Below, piece by piece: positions 44,701 through 55,413 of a DNA stretch of 64,000 nucleotides; positions within the stretch are counted from its first letter, which is position 1, and every line of letters starts with the position of its first letter. The notes beneath the pieces were generated by a model. It saw only the letters and a program-made list of their open reading frames with translations, did no database searches and was not told where the DNA came from. Position numbers and translations under genes: made by a program. Location: contig NC_079149.1 in NCBI RefSeq assembly GCF_945859685.1, positions 133,588,153-133,652,152 of the forward strand. The letters run 5' to 3'. Source of the DNA: Eupeodes corollae (lineage: Eukaryota > Arthropoda > Insecta > Diptera > Syrphidae).

Positions 44701-47385
44701 GGCCCTATAAGAACTCGTTTCTGAAATATTTATTCTCACCTAGAGTAAAGCCTTATTGTCGACAAACACACCTTGATGAGACTGCTGAAATAGCGTCTCA
44801 TCTTTACAAGCTATAGATATTTTTAATTCTTTGATACCGTAACGGTCGTTTCGTCGGCCAGGTCGTGGTAAGCTAGACTGCATAGGATGGCATAGTTATG
44901 GGTTTTATCATTCAAAATTGTCCAGTTATTCTCACAGTTCATATCAATATATTTCATTACCGTAGCAATAAGCTGCTTAACTTTAACGTGGAAAACTTTA
45001 AATGTTTATTTTGAAAGTTAATCGAAGAACTTGTTACTAACAAATTAAAGTCATCCACATCTTCGATAATATCGTCACAAAGACTTGAATGGACTTTAAA
45101 GCTAGATTGAAGTAAAAATGTTTTTCTTACAAAACGAAAATAAAAAATCAAAAATATATTTAGTACGGTATTCTTATTGGCCAGGGAAGAATGCTCATCC
45201 ATACATTTTATTAACATTTGCAATCGATTTTGTGTTACTGACCTATGGATACTCAAAATTATAATTATATTTATTAATTCACAATATCAGACATATACAA
45301 CATTTTTGAAATTATAGTTTCATCGTCGGCAGCAACAAATAAAAGCACAAAAAGTTACATTACAGTTATATTAACATTACAAAACAGTTGAAATGTTTAT
45401 TAACAAGATATTTTTTGCGAATTTTCAAAATTTCCCATAGAGTAAAACCAAGTTTAATAACATTTTCAAGTTATCGAACAAGGATTGTTTTTCGTTGAGT
45501 CAATCTTGACATTTCAGTCATAGTATAAGAGTATTTGAAATATACTGAACGATCTTATACTGAAAACGATTGACGAGACGATAGTGATAAAGTTACGTGA
45601 AGCAAATTATTGACGATATCGCTAATAATAATCGTTTTGACGATTATCGTTGTGGAAATTACGGAATGACTCCCTGAACAAATACATTTGTGTCTTCAGG
45701 CAGTTTTCATTGAATTTTATTGACTTTGGTTAATAAACATAACACTGGAAGCTTGCAGATCGATGATTTTTTATTGAAAGTGTCGAATGGCTGCATTCCT
45801 TTTTTTGTAGTAATACATTTTCTAATATTTCTTAAACATTCAAATTTTATCAATACTCGAAAGATTTACACCAAAGTCAAAGTAATTGCAAACCTTATGT
45901 AAGGTAATTGTGAGAACAAATTTCTCAATGAGTTTAACACCGCAATACCCTATGGTTCTCTGGCCAATCTCGATCATCTTTCCTAAAAGGAACTAATATT
46001 ATGGAACGCCTTAAGTTCCCAGGAACTATCTCCTCATTAGATAACCTACTGAAAAACTCAACTTCAGAGTGGCATGTTTATGGAATTCAAACAAATTTAT
46101 AAAATTTATAGAATTATAGAAGTCAAAACATAATTCTCGATACCAATAAATTCCATAGGTTATAAAATAATACAAGTTTCCAATTTGTATAGAAGTAGAC
46201 AATGTTAAGGACAATTGTATTCACGAACGACCCTTTTAAATCAATTCTATTAAACATTTTATTTACTTACCATAGTCATCATCTTCTGACGAGTCCGTAT
46301 TCTGGGCATTGATCTCATTACTGTAATCATCTGAACATTTATCTTCTATACCCTGTCGATTAACACAAGACAAGAACTGTTTGTCTCTTTGAGTGATGTC
46401 ATTAACCGCTGCAACTAAAATATAAAGAATAATATATTACAGACTAAAATAATCTAGGATTTGATGAAGTACTATCAGTTATTGAAAACGACAACTTACG
46501 CAATGGTGACATGGTGCTCTCCAGTAGAATTCTCTGTTGATCTCTGGTTAACATTTCTGCTGTGATTATTTGTTGTTCATTTTCTTGGAAGTCAACAACA
46601 TCCGTGTCAATTGGATGATGTGGTTCAAGTGTTTCTAAGTGACTTTCGGATGTGAATTCATACGGTTGCAGGGCATAGCTTTCTCCATCCGCATCACACA
46701 GATGTGTAACATCCGAAGAGTTTATTGGAATAAGCTCAACTATTTCTTCTGATCTTTCGTCTTCATTGGTAACATAGAAATTCTGATATAAATGACCATT
46801 TGGTGAGCGATGTAGGATTATATTGGTTGCTATAGGTTCTCCCGTCTCCTGGTCATTATGATGATTGGCAATTTGTTGAATGTAATCAACTTCAACTTCA
46901 CCAGCTACAGTACCCAGAGCAGAGGAAGTATTACCTGATCTCTGGTCAATGAATTCCACTGAACACGACATTTCTGTGTTGGCATCTTGATGGTCAATTG
47001 GTATTTCATTACTATACGCAATGTAAGGGACATCTTCGTCGTCGTCGACAACTTTTGAAGTGGTTAAACCCTGATTGAGAATTTCAGAAGACACCACAGC
47101 AGCGTTGTCGTCATTATGGTTTGCAAGTTGAACGCCTGGAAGGCTATCATAGACTCTGGCATTTTCTTTTGATATTTTCGAAACGTTGTTCTTATCATAG
47201 AATGGACTAAACCTTGCTGCAGTTGTGCACATATTAGGGTCATAGGAGCTGATTCTTTGAAATCCTCCGTACCCATAATTATTGTGTTGGGATTCTGAAA
47301 GTTTGTTACTTATTTAAAGACATGTTCCAATGTCAATAAAGTAAGATTGTATTTATTTACCTGAGTTTTCTAAGTTTTCACTCAT
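38785..47385 (-). CDS. PRDM10: PRDM10-type PR-domain zinc-finger protein, eight coding exons
   Basis: Exons (minus strand): 47385-47361, 47294-46500, 46409-46271, 42084-42004, 40982-40809, 40753-40188, 40134-39910 and 39849-38785; about 1022 aa. All junctions are GT-AG, and all are in phase except exon 2/3, where the sum is one base too long. The PR/SET domain (about residues 325-450) has SRARATLPTNY, RTKFGPFEG, SNWMRFVRLAKT, HPKEELRVGYHSSYAEKYN. Eleven C2H2 fingers follow, one before and ten after a basic linker. The block FKRRGMLVNHLAKKHP with KRKAHILKNHPGMEIPPSFR is very close to the vertebrate PRDM10 protein, which supports orthology. PRDM10 is a nuclear DNA-binding transcription factor. 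The 265-codon exon 2 is acidic, with possible activation function. A small opposite-strand gene is nested in the intron between exons 4 and 5. Confidence 0.85.
41153..41873 (+). CDS. Uncharacterised gene nested in a PRDM10 intron (paired family, copy 1)
   Basis: Exon 1 is 41153-41200 (MSDEYISEQRRQYTQK), donor GTGAGG, 58-nt intron, exon 2 41259-41873. Product 220 aa, basic, no signal peptide or membrane segment, no known domain. It shares with the gene at 48788-49681 the sequence YLDLSATSNRLDY (there LLDPSATTNTLTY), ITFWNW, and a C-terminal PNRGLTTETKANF (there PNNGLISEARSNY). Tyr, Asn and Pro-rich short motifs without a globular domain resemble sperm flagellar microtubule-associated proteins, but that is only a guess. 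An AATAAA at 41984-41989 ends just before the PRDM10 exon at 42004, so both transcripts fit. It is intact, which argues for function. Confidence 0.75.
42712..44003 (-). mobile_element. Mariner transposon, full length
   Basis: Flanked by TA (42710-42711 and 44004-44005). Inverted ends are CGAGGGCGTTCAATATATTC at left and CGAGGGCCGTTCAATATATTC at right, followed by TCGGTAT in both. 1292 bp, the normal size for mariner. It sits in PRDM10 intron 3, transcribed in the same direction as the host gene. Confidence 0.95.
42825..43841 (-). pseudogene. Mariner transposase with two frameshifts
   Basis: Begins MATETMMVKIVHRAVIKFL at 43841. The N-terminal HTH region includes GKSQKTIHEEMVAVY and SLPTVQKFSSEF. 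A frameshift near 43565 leads to the middle frame with WVPRMLTAPQKKVR, TGDETWVHFYDPESK (first Asp) and QWHKKGTYPP. A second frameshift near 43185 leads to LLHDNAPVHTARV (second Asp) and YSPDLAPSDYFLFPDLKKCL (third Asp). So it is a DD34D-type mariner with all catalytic residues kept but the frame broken twice. Not active as read. Confidence 0.9.
44299..44705. mobile_element. 407-bp MITE with CAAACNTGTTTG palindromes
   Basis: Ends GGGCTCATACACTACGCAAAC (left) and inverted GGGCCCATACACTACACAAAC (right), flanked by TA on both sides. The interior is built from the word CAAACATGTTTG and relatives (for instance around 44316-44350, 44365-44380, 44540 and 44625), giving many overlapping hairpins. No coding capacity. 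Superfamily uncertain; TA duplication with GGGC ends could be Tc1/mariner-like or Harbinger-like. Confidence 0.7.
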
Positions 47386-48787
47386 TTCAAGAGATATTTT
47401 AAGTTAACACAAAATATCATTTATAAGAAAAAACAATCTTCTTGGTTTTGATTTTGATTTGCATTTGATGTTTTTGTTTTGGATGCAGATGTGGAACCTA
47501 AGTACAAACATCTGTGTTGTGTGTACTGTCAATTTGGATTTTCAGCAACAGAAACAGGGTGTTTATTTTCTGAACCCATAAACATTAAGAAGTATTCAGT
47601 TTGATTGAAGTTTCATATGGAATCGAAAACGAATATTAAGTTGAAGTTGAAGTTTGTAATTTCGGCTAACAACACATTTAAGAATAGTTTGACGCTAAAA
47701 TAAAGATTTTGATAACTTTCAAAAGATAATAACACACTTTATTTCAGCGAATTCAATTGAAATCTCTAAACAAAATGTTTATTTCTCTTAAAAAATGTTT
47801 TGAGCTTAAATTATCTTGATGCGATTCGATCGCACTCAGAGGATAGAGGATATAATCAATAAAACTGTTATAGAAAGGAATCACCGAAACGACACCAGGG
47901 AAGCCGTCAAGGAACAAGGAAAAATCACCAGCGCCACCATCACACCTTTAATGTATTCAAATTTCATGTTGCATCAGAATACTTAAGATTGGATATACAT
48001 ATGTACAATATAGGTTAATATCCTGTATAATAGAAAATGGATAAATTAAGTTCTGGATCATGAATTTAAACTTTTTCTGAAAAAGGGTCTTCTAATACTA
48101 GATTTCATTTTTAATTGTCCGCCATAGCGGAAACTGTAGCCTTTTGACATTTGACAATCGATTTTGTAAAACTGTTAAAGGCAAACAGCAGTAAATGTAT
48201 CCCTGGTGGCTAATTGGCAGTTATCGTTTTCAACCATAAATGGCATATGTCACGAAATAAGCATGAATACATTTCTCTTAAGAAAAATGAAACTTCTTAT
48301 TGAAAAACTCTAAACATGTGTTCATGGCTTCAATATCACAGAAAATTCAAAAATTTTTCCTAAAAAAATACAAGAAAGCTAGATTTTCATCCATATAACT
48401 CGAAAACTAATGGTTTTGATATAAACTTTGCGGGAATTTTTTTGAAAACGTATTATTTTCTTAAAATAAAAATAGAAACAACAAAATTATTTTTTTATAT
48501 TTTAAAAACTTGAAATTAGTCCTCTGAAATATAATAAAAATTAAACTTTTTACCAACAAGGTCCATCCTATACAGATGATGTTCAGAACATACGCTTCCC
48601 GTAAAATAAAACGTCATGATTCACCTATGGCCTAAAAACAAACAATCCCATAAACATCAATAATATAGATCGAACATAAAAGATTGAGACAATGTTTAAA
48701 ATTATAATTTCTATTCAAATCAATTAACTTTAATATTATTTAACTTTCAGGTTTGTTTATTTTCGTTTCAGTTTTAATTTAATCATG
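47386..48787. other. Intergenic region upstream of PRDM10; no gene seen
   Basis: Presumed PRDM10 promoter and 5' UTR lie in the first few hundred bases (47386-47700). 47860-48780 is AT-rich with no recognised element. The region separates PRDM10 from the 3' end of the same-strand gene at 48788. Confidence 0.4.
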
Positions 48788-49681
48788 CTAAATAATTTTG
48801 AAGGCGTATTCCCGATCCATAAACCGTGTTTTCTGAAAACCTTTCATTTTATCATTTGGTTCTCCACTACAGCTAATAAATTTTGTATTTATATGAGAGG
48901 AATCGAAATTTGTAAAATTCAAGTGCTGTTTGTAATTAGATCGGGCCTCACTTATTAAACCGTTATTTGGGGCATGTTTTGCAGTGGTCCGAAATTCTGC
49001 TTGGGGCTTAGAACACTTCTTGGCGATATTACAAAAAGGATGTTTTTTCTCAAATGTATTTTTCCAATTCCAAAAAGTTATAATACCCTTTGAAGGTGTA
49101 CCTGATTCTTCTTTGGAATAAGCTCTATAAGTCAAGGTATTTGTTGTTGCTGATGGATCCAATAATTTCCCAAAGCCAGATCTACATCGATCAATCGAAA
49201 TATTTTTATTTGCTTTTGTTTCGGATGTTATGTATATTGGTGGTGGGGTTTGTCCTTGAAAAGATTTTGATTTCCATTGGTAATCTCTTTGGGAAACACT
49301 TGACAAATGTGTTATTTGTTTAGGATTATTGTGAAAATGAGTTTCATCGTATGATTTCATGAAGTCAACTCCATTAGAGGATAGAGGTTTTTCAACAACA
49401 GAAGGTTTCAGTATCTAAAAAATAATAAACTTGAATAAGAAAGAAAATTTTAAAACATTTATACATACTTTCCAAGAAAATTGGTCTTGACTTTCGGTTA
49501 TGCACCGCTCTTCATCGTCGCCTATACTTTGAAGAAACTGTGTGTAATCCTTGGAGAAGTCGTGATTTATGAATCTAGAATCCTCGTTAGGTAATATCAA
49601 ATGGCCTCTATAAGTGGATGTACGATAGTCATTATGTGATCCAATGGGTCTTTTAAAATCAAAATAGCCACGTTCATTCAT
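48788..49681 (-). CDS. Uncharacterised gene, paired family copy 2
   Basis: Exon 1 49681-49469 (begins MNERGYFDFKRPIGSHNDYR, ends with a GTATGT donor), 54-nt intron with acceptor TTATTATTTTTTAG, exon 2 49414-48788. Product 279 aa. Motifs shared with the PRDM10-nested gene at 41153-41873: LLDPSATTNTLTYRAYSKEE, ITFWNW, and PNNGLISEARSNY near the C-terminus. This copy has about 70 extra N-terminal residues (Arg/Tyr/Asp-rich). No signal peptide, membrane segment or catalytic motif is visible. A microtubule inner protein or sperm-tail role is conceivable from the short Tyr/Pro/Asn motifs, but is unproven. Both copies are intact with conserved two-exon structure. Confidence 0.75.
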
Positions 49682-49819
49682 GATAACTGAGTTTCACTAT
49701 AATCTTTTTCTATTAACAACAGGCAGTTTGCTAAAATTTGTTATTCTCTTGGTTGCTAGGTTCATAACTATCTTCCCATATCTGGATTTATAAGGCAAAT
49801 TCAGTTGTTAGTGATTATC

Positions 49820-49825
49820 TTTATT
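49820..49825 (-). terminator. Cytidine deaminase polyadenylation signal candidate
   Basis: AATAAA on the minus strand about 80 nt beyond the stop codon at 49904. Confidence 0.6.
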
Positions 49826-49903
49826 TATTAAAAGAAAACATTTGGTTATCAAAATAAATTATATACAAAAATATGTGCATTAAAAATTAGGATTTCTAAA
49901 ATT

Positions 49904-50455
49904 CTAAATATCTAGTTTAAAACTTTTTGGTAAAAGTTGATTTATGCTGGTAACCAACACTCGCAAGGGTGGATTAATTGGTTTTGCAACATAAATGGGA
50001 AAATCAGTTTTGGTGAATTCCATAAGAAACTGACGACACAAGCCACACGGTGTTGTAAATGCACCCTCTTGCAGTCCGACCACGGCAACTGCTGCAATCT
50101 GTCGTTTGCCGTCACTTATTGCTTTGGCAACCGCTACTCTTTCGGCACAGAGAGAAGCACTGTATGCTCCATTTTCTATGTTACTTCCGGTGTAAATGCT
50201 TCCATCATCGGTTTTAATAGCTGCACCAACTGCAAATTTACTATACGGACAATAGGCATTCTTTCTGGCTTCTATTGCAGCATTGATAAGAGATTGTACG
50301 GAGTTTTCTAAGAAAAACAAATGAGATTCGTATATTAATTAGGTATATGTATTAAAATATATTCTATAAAAACAAAAATGTTCTTTTATACCCAGTTCAT
50401 CAAATAATTTAATGGATGCATCATCAGTGGCACCGTTTATAAACAATCCAGACAT
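49904..50455 (-). CDS. CDA: Cytidine deaminase
   Basis: Exon 1 50455-50392 (MSGLFINGATDDASIKLFDE), donor GTATAAAAG, 84-nt intron, exon 2 50307-49904, in phase. Product 155 aa, close to the usual 140-160 of the homotetrameric zinc enzyme. CPYSKFAVGAAI is the substrate-side FxVGA block. SNIENGAYSASLCAERVAVA holds the C-A-E zinc ligand and proton-shuttle Glu. PCGLCRQFLMEF holds the PCxxC zinc ligands. It deaminates cytidine and deoxycytidine to uridine and deoxyuridine in pyrimidine salvage, in the cytosol. All active-site residues are intact. It is on the same strand as its neighbour at 48788-49681, with 220 bp between them. Confidence 0.95.
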
Positions 50456-50797
50456 TTTATAATTTAAAATTTACGTGCGAGTAAATGTTTATGAATAAAT
50501 TTCAACTTTTGATTTATGGATATATGGAATGGTTATTTAGGGTTTGTTGTTATTAATTATTGAATTTCAGATCCATGATAAACATAGAAATGACAGAAGA
50601 ATCAGCTGACTGGAAATGCGTTCAGCAATCAAACATGAAATGGCAATTTTGAACTTCAGAAGGTTTGTTCGATGTTGTTTTTATTTTGGTCGTAGTTTTA
50701 TCACCTGAATTCACTCTGGGATAAACACTTTTCATCGTCCAAGGTAATTTCGATTTTAATGGGTGTGTGTTCAGTGCATTGTATATATATTTACTAT
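50456..50797. other. Cytidine deaminase upstream region
   Basis: 342 bp between the start codon and repeat D copy 2, presumably holding the cytidine deaminase promoter. No motif is claimed. Confidence 0.4.
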
Positions 50798-52138
50798 CAT
50801 TGACAAACTATATATGGACTGCTAGTGGTGTGAATTTTTCATACAAAATTTAAATAAAAATGGTTCCACTTCAAATTAGCTACACAAATTAGCCCTTTCA
50901 GGCACAGTGGCAAAAAAAGTTATGAAATATTTAGCGACATCTGTTTGTAGTTAGTTGAGATAAGCTTTTTCTGACATAGAAAGTACTGACATCTAGTATA
51001 ATTTGTTGAAAACAAACGATTTTTTTTTGCTGTGAGCAGTGCTGTTGTTTTGAAAATTTCAAGAGTAGTATTACATTTTGGGGAGCATTTTCTTAAATTG
51101 AGGAGTAAAACAAAAAAAACAACAAATACATGCTTGGCCCATTAACAAAATTTATAACTGAAAATAAAAATGTCCAAATTCGAAGTTAATTGGCCTATTG
51201 CGAAGGTTAATGTTCCAAAAACAGACAAATAGAAGGATGTAATGTCGTACCATTTTTTGCTTTTACTGCTCAAAGGCCAACATTTTAAAATTATATAGTT
51301 GAAATAAATAATTTAAATTCATCACTTTTTGTTTATTAAATAAGAAATTGAAATTGAAAAATTGAATTGAAATTATATTTTACATCAACATACATGTTTG
51401 AATATTCATGAATAATTTAATTTATTATTGTAAATTCGATGTTTCATATTTTCAGTTACAAACATTAAGGGGCCAATTTTAGCTACCATTGAAATCGATC
51501 CAGACGGTATTTCCCTTTGATTGGAAATGAAAATTATATAATCATCCATCGGAAATCACACAAAGAATTTGTTTTTTGAGAAAAAAAAGTATAATTGCGC
51601 ATTTATTTTTCTCTACAACGGACGGAAATTCATTTTCCTGAACAGCTGATACTTTATGTTCAAAAGTGAAACGAATCGTTCCACTGATTTGTGTTCCAAT
51701 TTCACACAATTCCAATGATAGATTTCTGTCAGTAAAATTTTAGAAGTTTCTTAGCAGATAGTAGGGCATTCACCGTTTCTACCTTGAGTAAATTTATTTT
51801 TTATCTTTTATAAGGCTTACATCTGAAAATTTTCATTCTGCTGTTGCACTGTTATTGGGACATTATATTTTAATTTTTGGTTTTTATTGGAAACCAAATA
51901 CAAATTTCTTTTCCGTTTTATTTTGATGAGTAGTTTTCGTTCGTGGGTAGAGTAGCAGTTGACTCTGAAAAAAGTAAAATATTACTATAGTAGCAAAAAC
52001 GACAGCAGTGGTTGTGAGCATTAAATGTAAATGTTACACAATTTTTCCGCATAGCCCTCTTTGCGCTAGTGTTTTGTCCGTTAAAAGTGGAACCATCGTG
52101 AAGTTGGCTAATAGCAGTCCATGTATAGTATGTCAATG
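50798..52138 (+). repeat. Repeat D copy 2, both inverted termini present
   Basis: Left terminus CATTGACAAACTATATATGGACTGCTAG; the right terminus inverted reads CATTGACATACTATACATGGACTGCTA. A second inverted word, ATGGTTCCACTT, lies about 50 bp inside each end. It is alignable over its length with 12947-14425. The only coding potential is a 20-codon ORF at 51170-51232. No clear target duplication, so the superfamily is open. It behaves like a long MITE or internally deleted DNA transposon. Confidence 0.8.
51170..51232 (+). CDS. Conserved 20-codon micro-ORF in repeat D copy 2
   Basis: MSKFEVNWPIAKVNVPKTDK then TAG. Identical at protein level to the ORF in copy 1, with one synonymous change. 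May mark the start of a lost transposase or a small peptide. Function unknown. Confidence 0.3.
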   Translation: MSKFEVNWPIAKVNVPKTDK

Positions 52139-52410
52139 GGTTTGGTTATTATATTCCATATTAGTAAATACTCCATAATTTTTTTTTTTTTTTGAGTTTA
52201 TAAATGCCCAAAATGCCTTTTGATTTTTTGTAATTTGCGATTGAATATTTATCATATATCGTTTATACAGAAATCTATTGAGAAAATCATTTTCACGACG
52301 TAACTGACAGTGGAATTTTGGGCGACATCACTTTTTGTATTTTTTTTACTTTTGTTGTTTTACTGGTGCATTTTTTGCACATTAACTTGCATTAAATCAA
52401 ATTCACTTGG

Positions 52411-52641
52411 TTACTTAAGAACTAGTTTCTTTAAATCGTTTATTTTTGAGAAAAGAGCAAGGGCAGAATTACTTGCACATGCATTACACTTCCAAGAAAG
52501 ATGTATGTTTGATTTCACAATTTTGAGTGTATTTTCAGGCACAAGAGTAAAAATGCCATGAAATGTTTGTGCACAAAATCCACCACAAATAACAAAGTCT
52601 TTGGTGACAATTTCATCACACTTTACACATTTTTGAGTCAT
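52411..52641 (-). CDS. Orphan PHD-like zinc-finger ORF, probably from a retrotransposon ORF1
   Basis: 76 codons starting MTQKCVKCDEIVTKDFVICG, with Cys/His spacing C-x2-C ... C-x3-C-x4-H ... C-x2-C (FCAQTFHG, SWKCNACAS), a PHD-type finger lacking its middle Cys (GIFTL where a Cys-x-Gly is usual). Such fingers open the ORF1 of some insect non-LTR elements. No downstream ORF1, endonuclease or RT is visible, which is odd because retrotransposons usually lose the 5' end and keep the 3' end. It could instead be a short domesticated protein. Confidence 0.4.
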   Translation of the reverse strand: MTQKCVKCDEIVTKDFVICGGFCAQTFHGIFTLVPENTLKIVKSNIHLSWKCNACASNSALALFSKINDLKKLVLK

Positions 52642-53216
52642 TAAAGGTATTTAAAAGAAAAATAAACAATGGTACGTAAAAACTTTGAAGAGAACAATAA
52701 GCACGTCTGACTTGTACTTGCTTTTATGTCTGACTGATAATAGAAATGTCATTCAAAGCAACCTCACAGCTGGCCCACCGTAACGCAGGAGAAGCCGAAG
52801 CTGAAGCGTGTTTGTGATTCAGCCATTAGTCCTTTAGATTTTTTAGAGTTAGAGTGCATTTGTAAACTTAAAAATTATTCACCGCCTCTGTTTTAGAATT
52901 TCAATCGAATTTCTATTGTTAACAAATAAATACATGACCTTCAAATAAGTTCGTTGCTCAATATTTGGTACGTTTGATCCAATAAAACCATTCAGATAAG
53001 AAGATTTGCTTTTTTGCTAAAATTTGTTGAAAGGGTAGTAACACTACCTAGAATCAACACTACTTAGAATCATGACTGTCTTGACATTAAGTTGAATATA
53101 CCAACGCACAATATCCGATTCATGTAAAGTATTAAGCAATTGCTAAAAAATTGGTGAATATTTAAACCTCATAATTATCTTATTATCAAGGTCCAATTAT
53201 GCTATAACAAATTTTA
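52642..53216. other. No gene seen
   Basis: AT-rich intergenic DNA with no recognised feature. Confidence 0.4.
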
Positions 53217-53513
53217 CCCGTGGTGTAATGGTTAATGCGTAGGACTGTCATGTAAGACGTCTTAGGCTTAATCCCTGCCTCTGCCAGCTACAGTTATTTT
53301 CACCGGTGCTGCCTCTTGCGAGCAGACAAATCCTGCAATAGTAATTCTTTTCATGCAAAAGTTCTTTCTCAAAACAGCAGTTCGGATTCGGCATATAAAC
53401 TGTAGGTACCCTCCATCACTTTAAATGATTCGCACACAGGAGTGGTTAAGAATTACAAGTCACTAGACAAGTCTTAGAGCTATTGTGCCCCCTGATTTAT
53501 TTATTTTTATTTC
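53217..53513 (+). mobile_element. tRNA-derived SINE copy 1
   Basis: 5' part resembles a tRNA: A-box region TGGTGTAATGGTTAATGCG, then a B-box-like GGCTTAATCCC. The body (GTGCTGCCTCTTGCGAG, CAGTTCGGATTCGGCATA, CACTAGACAAGTC) and T-rich tail (ATTTATTTATTTTTATT) match 62805-63111. Pol III-type SINE; the B box here is degraded. Confidence 0.8.
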
Positions 53514-55413
53514 TCAACAAGTATTTGTGCAAAAAATTGTAAAAGTTTTCCTCAACTTATGATAGCTTTGCAGGTTTCTATCAAACCAAAAATATTTAAT
53601 CTTTTGAAAATATCACAATTATTGGTTTTTGTTCAAACATTCGAATAAATTTGATGTATCCAAAAATGTATCACTGAACGCACTCAGTAATTTCTCAATT
53701 CAACATCTCTGAACGCAAAGCGAAATCATCACAATCTGTCTTCAATTCGCTTGCTTTTTTCGTTTTTATTCCTGTAATTCATTTCATAAATGAAAAGTCT
53801 CTGTCGAAGCGAAGATACCACGAACTAAAACTAAAAATAAGAAAATAGAAAACTAAAAGACGAAAAAAGTGTAGAAAAAATTGCCAGTGAAAAGTATGGA
53901 TTAAAAATTCTAACAAATTCATTTATTATATCTTCATAAAGTTAAATTATAAAGCTCCAATTGAACCCCAAAGAAAAACATATTTCTACGAAGAAACAAA
54001 GAAAATCTATCAAAGTAATTTCAGTACATAATTGTTTTTGTCTCAAAAAAGTCTCAAAAAGAAAATCTAACTGCAAGTTTTCGTTTTCCTCTCGACGACC
54101 GACGAGGCGACGATACGGACGGCGAGACAGGTCGAATCGAAATCGAAATTGAAATCAAATCGAAAATAAAGTGATTATGGTAAAAATGAAATAAACTTAT
54201 CGCACCCAGCGAATTGAAAATAATCAATTTTAGATTTCTTGATTATAAAATATTTAAAACTTATTAATTATTTTTTAAAATCATGAATTTTCGAATAAAA
54301 TGTACTCAGAATCAGTATCTGAATCTTAGTCTTTAGTGTTTTGTTGTTTATTTATTAAAGCAGCAGCTCAAAGTTTATCTTTATTTTGTTTCTGATTTGT
54401 TTTAATATTTCTCCACCTCGATCTGGATTCTTGACATGATATTATCTACCTCTAAATTTTTGGTCAAACTCTAAAGAGAAATCGTCTTCGTCGTTCGTTC
54501 GTTTGTCTTTACCATCTCGCCTCGATCTCAGTTCATTGAGTTTCTTCATCTTCGGTCTCCAAAAAGATACAAAAAAGGAAAACGCATATTTTCAAGAACA
54601 AAGAACTCATCATTTTGATTTTCGCAACAACGCAGGAAAATCTCAAAATAATTTATTTGTTCTCTGTTTTCTTTTCTTCCTTCTGTCTTAGGGAAAACTC
54701 ATTACGAAAAATACGAACCAAATCAACTGATTTTTTTGATAATAAAACCAATAAATTTTAGTTTAGTTTTTCGTCGACGTATTGAGACATTTTGAGAAAT
54801 TAAAAAAGAGGGCCCTGCGTTGTTTTTCGCTTTGGAAGTTGGAAAATCCAAAAAAAACATTTAAATCTATGGTTTTTGTTTTTTTTTTTTTCAAGAAGTT
54901 CGTGCGTAACTCGTAACAAAAAGAAGCAAACAATTCTCAAAAAAATTAAAACTGTTCAAAAAGTGAAGTACCAAATTTATTATTATTATTTGCACATTAA
55001 TTGTTGAGACGCATTGTTGAAAATATTATTGTTGATTGGGTCAACAAGCTAACAGAAAAAGAAGAGGTCTTGAAACAAAAAGAAGGCTCATTACGATTAC
55101 GATCAGGGCTACAGCTGAAAAAGGGCACTTTGCCAAACAAACATAAACAGGGACTGACAGTAGTGACGGCGGACGGAAAGGAAGAAGCAGGCAACAATAT
55201 AGAGCACCGAAATTATTGATACCTATTTATTGAAAGAAACTTTTGCGGTGTGCGGTGGCGCGTAGCGGATCACTTATATTGTGTATTTTTTGTGTCTAGT
55301 TCTTGTCAACGTCCTCCACATCGTAGTCGTATAGACGTCCATCCAACCATCCATCCGGCCTTGTGCTTTATTTTGGAAACAAGAAGAAAGCAGGAAGCTT
55401 CAGCAGCTGAACA
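53514..55413 (+). promoter_or_regulatory. Ube4B upstream region and probable long 5' UTR
   Basis: 54080-54160 and 54480-55400 have raised GC and many CGA/TCG words, typical of a dipteran 5' UTR or promoter zone. The 72-codon ORF at 55001-55219 lies in this leader, 195 nt before the Ube4B ATG, and looks like chance or an upstream ORF. The exact start of transcription cannot be seen. Confidence 0.4.

Larger units (their letters stand above)
42085..46270. other. PRDM10 intron 3, contents
   Basis: 4.2-kb intron holding the mariner (42712-44003) and the MITE (44299-44705). 44957-45256 (minus) has a 99-codon ORF with NRLQMLIKCMDEHSSLANKN, faintly like the start of Myb/SANT-like transposon proteins. 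45260-46270 is AT-rich with no recognised feature. Confidence 0.5.

Noticed and set aside
44190..44816. Plus-strand ORFs of 67-90 codons around the 407-bp MITE
   Set aside because: Their sequence comes from the repeated CAAAC/GTTTG words of the MITE; not protein-like.
53217..53290. Possible tRNA gene
   Set aside because: A and B boxes are present but no cloverleaf with anticodon stem forms; it is the head of a SINE.
55001..55219. 72-codon ORF before Ube4B
   Set aside because: It lies in the 5' leader, has no domain and no codon pattern; most likely an upstream ORF or chance.
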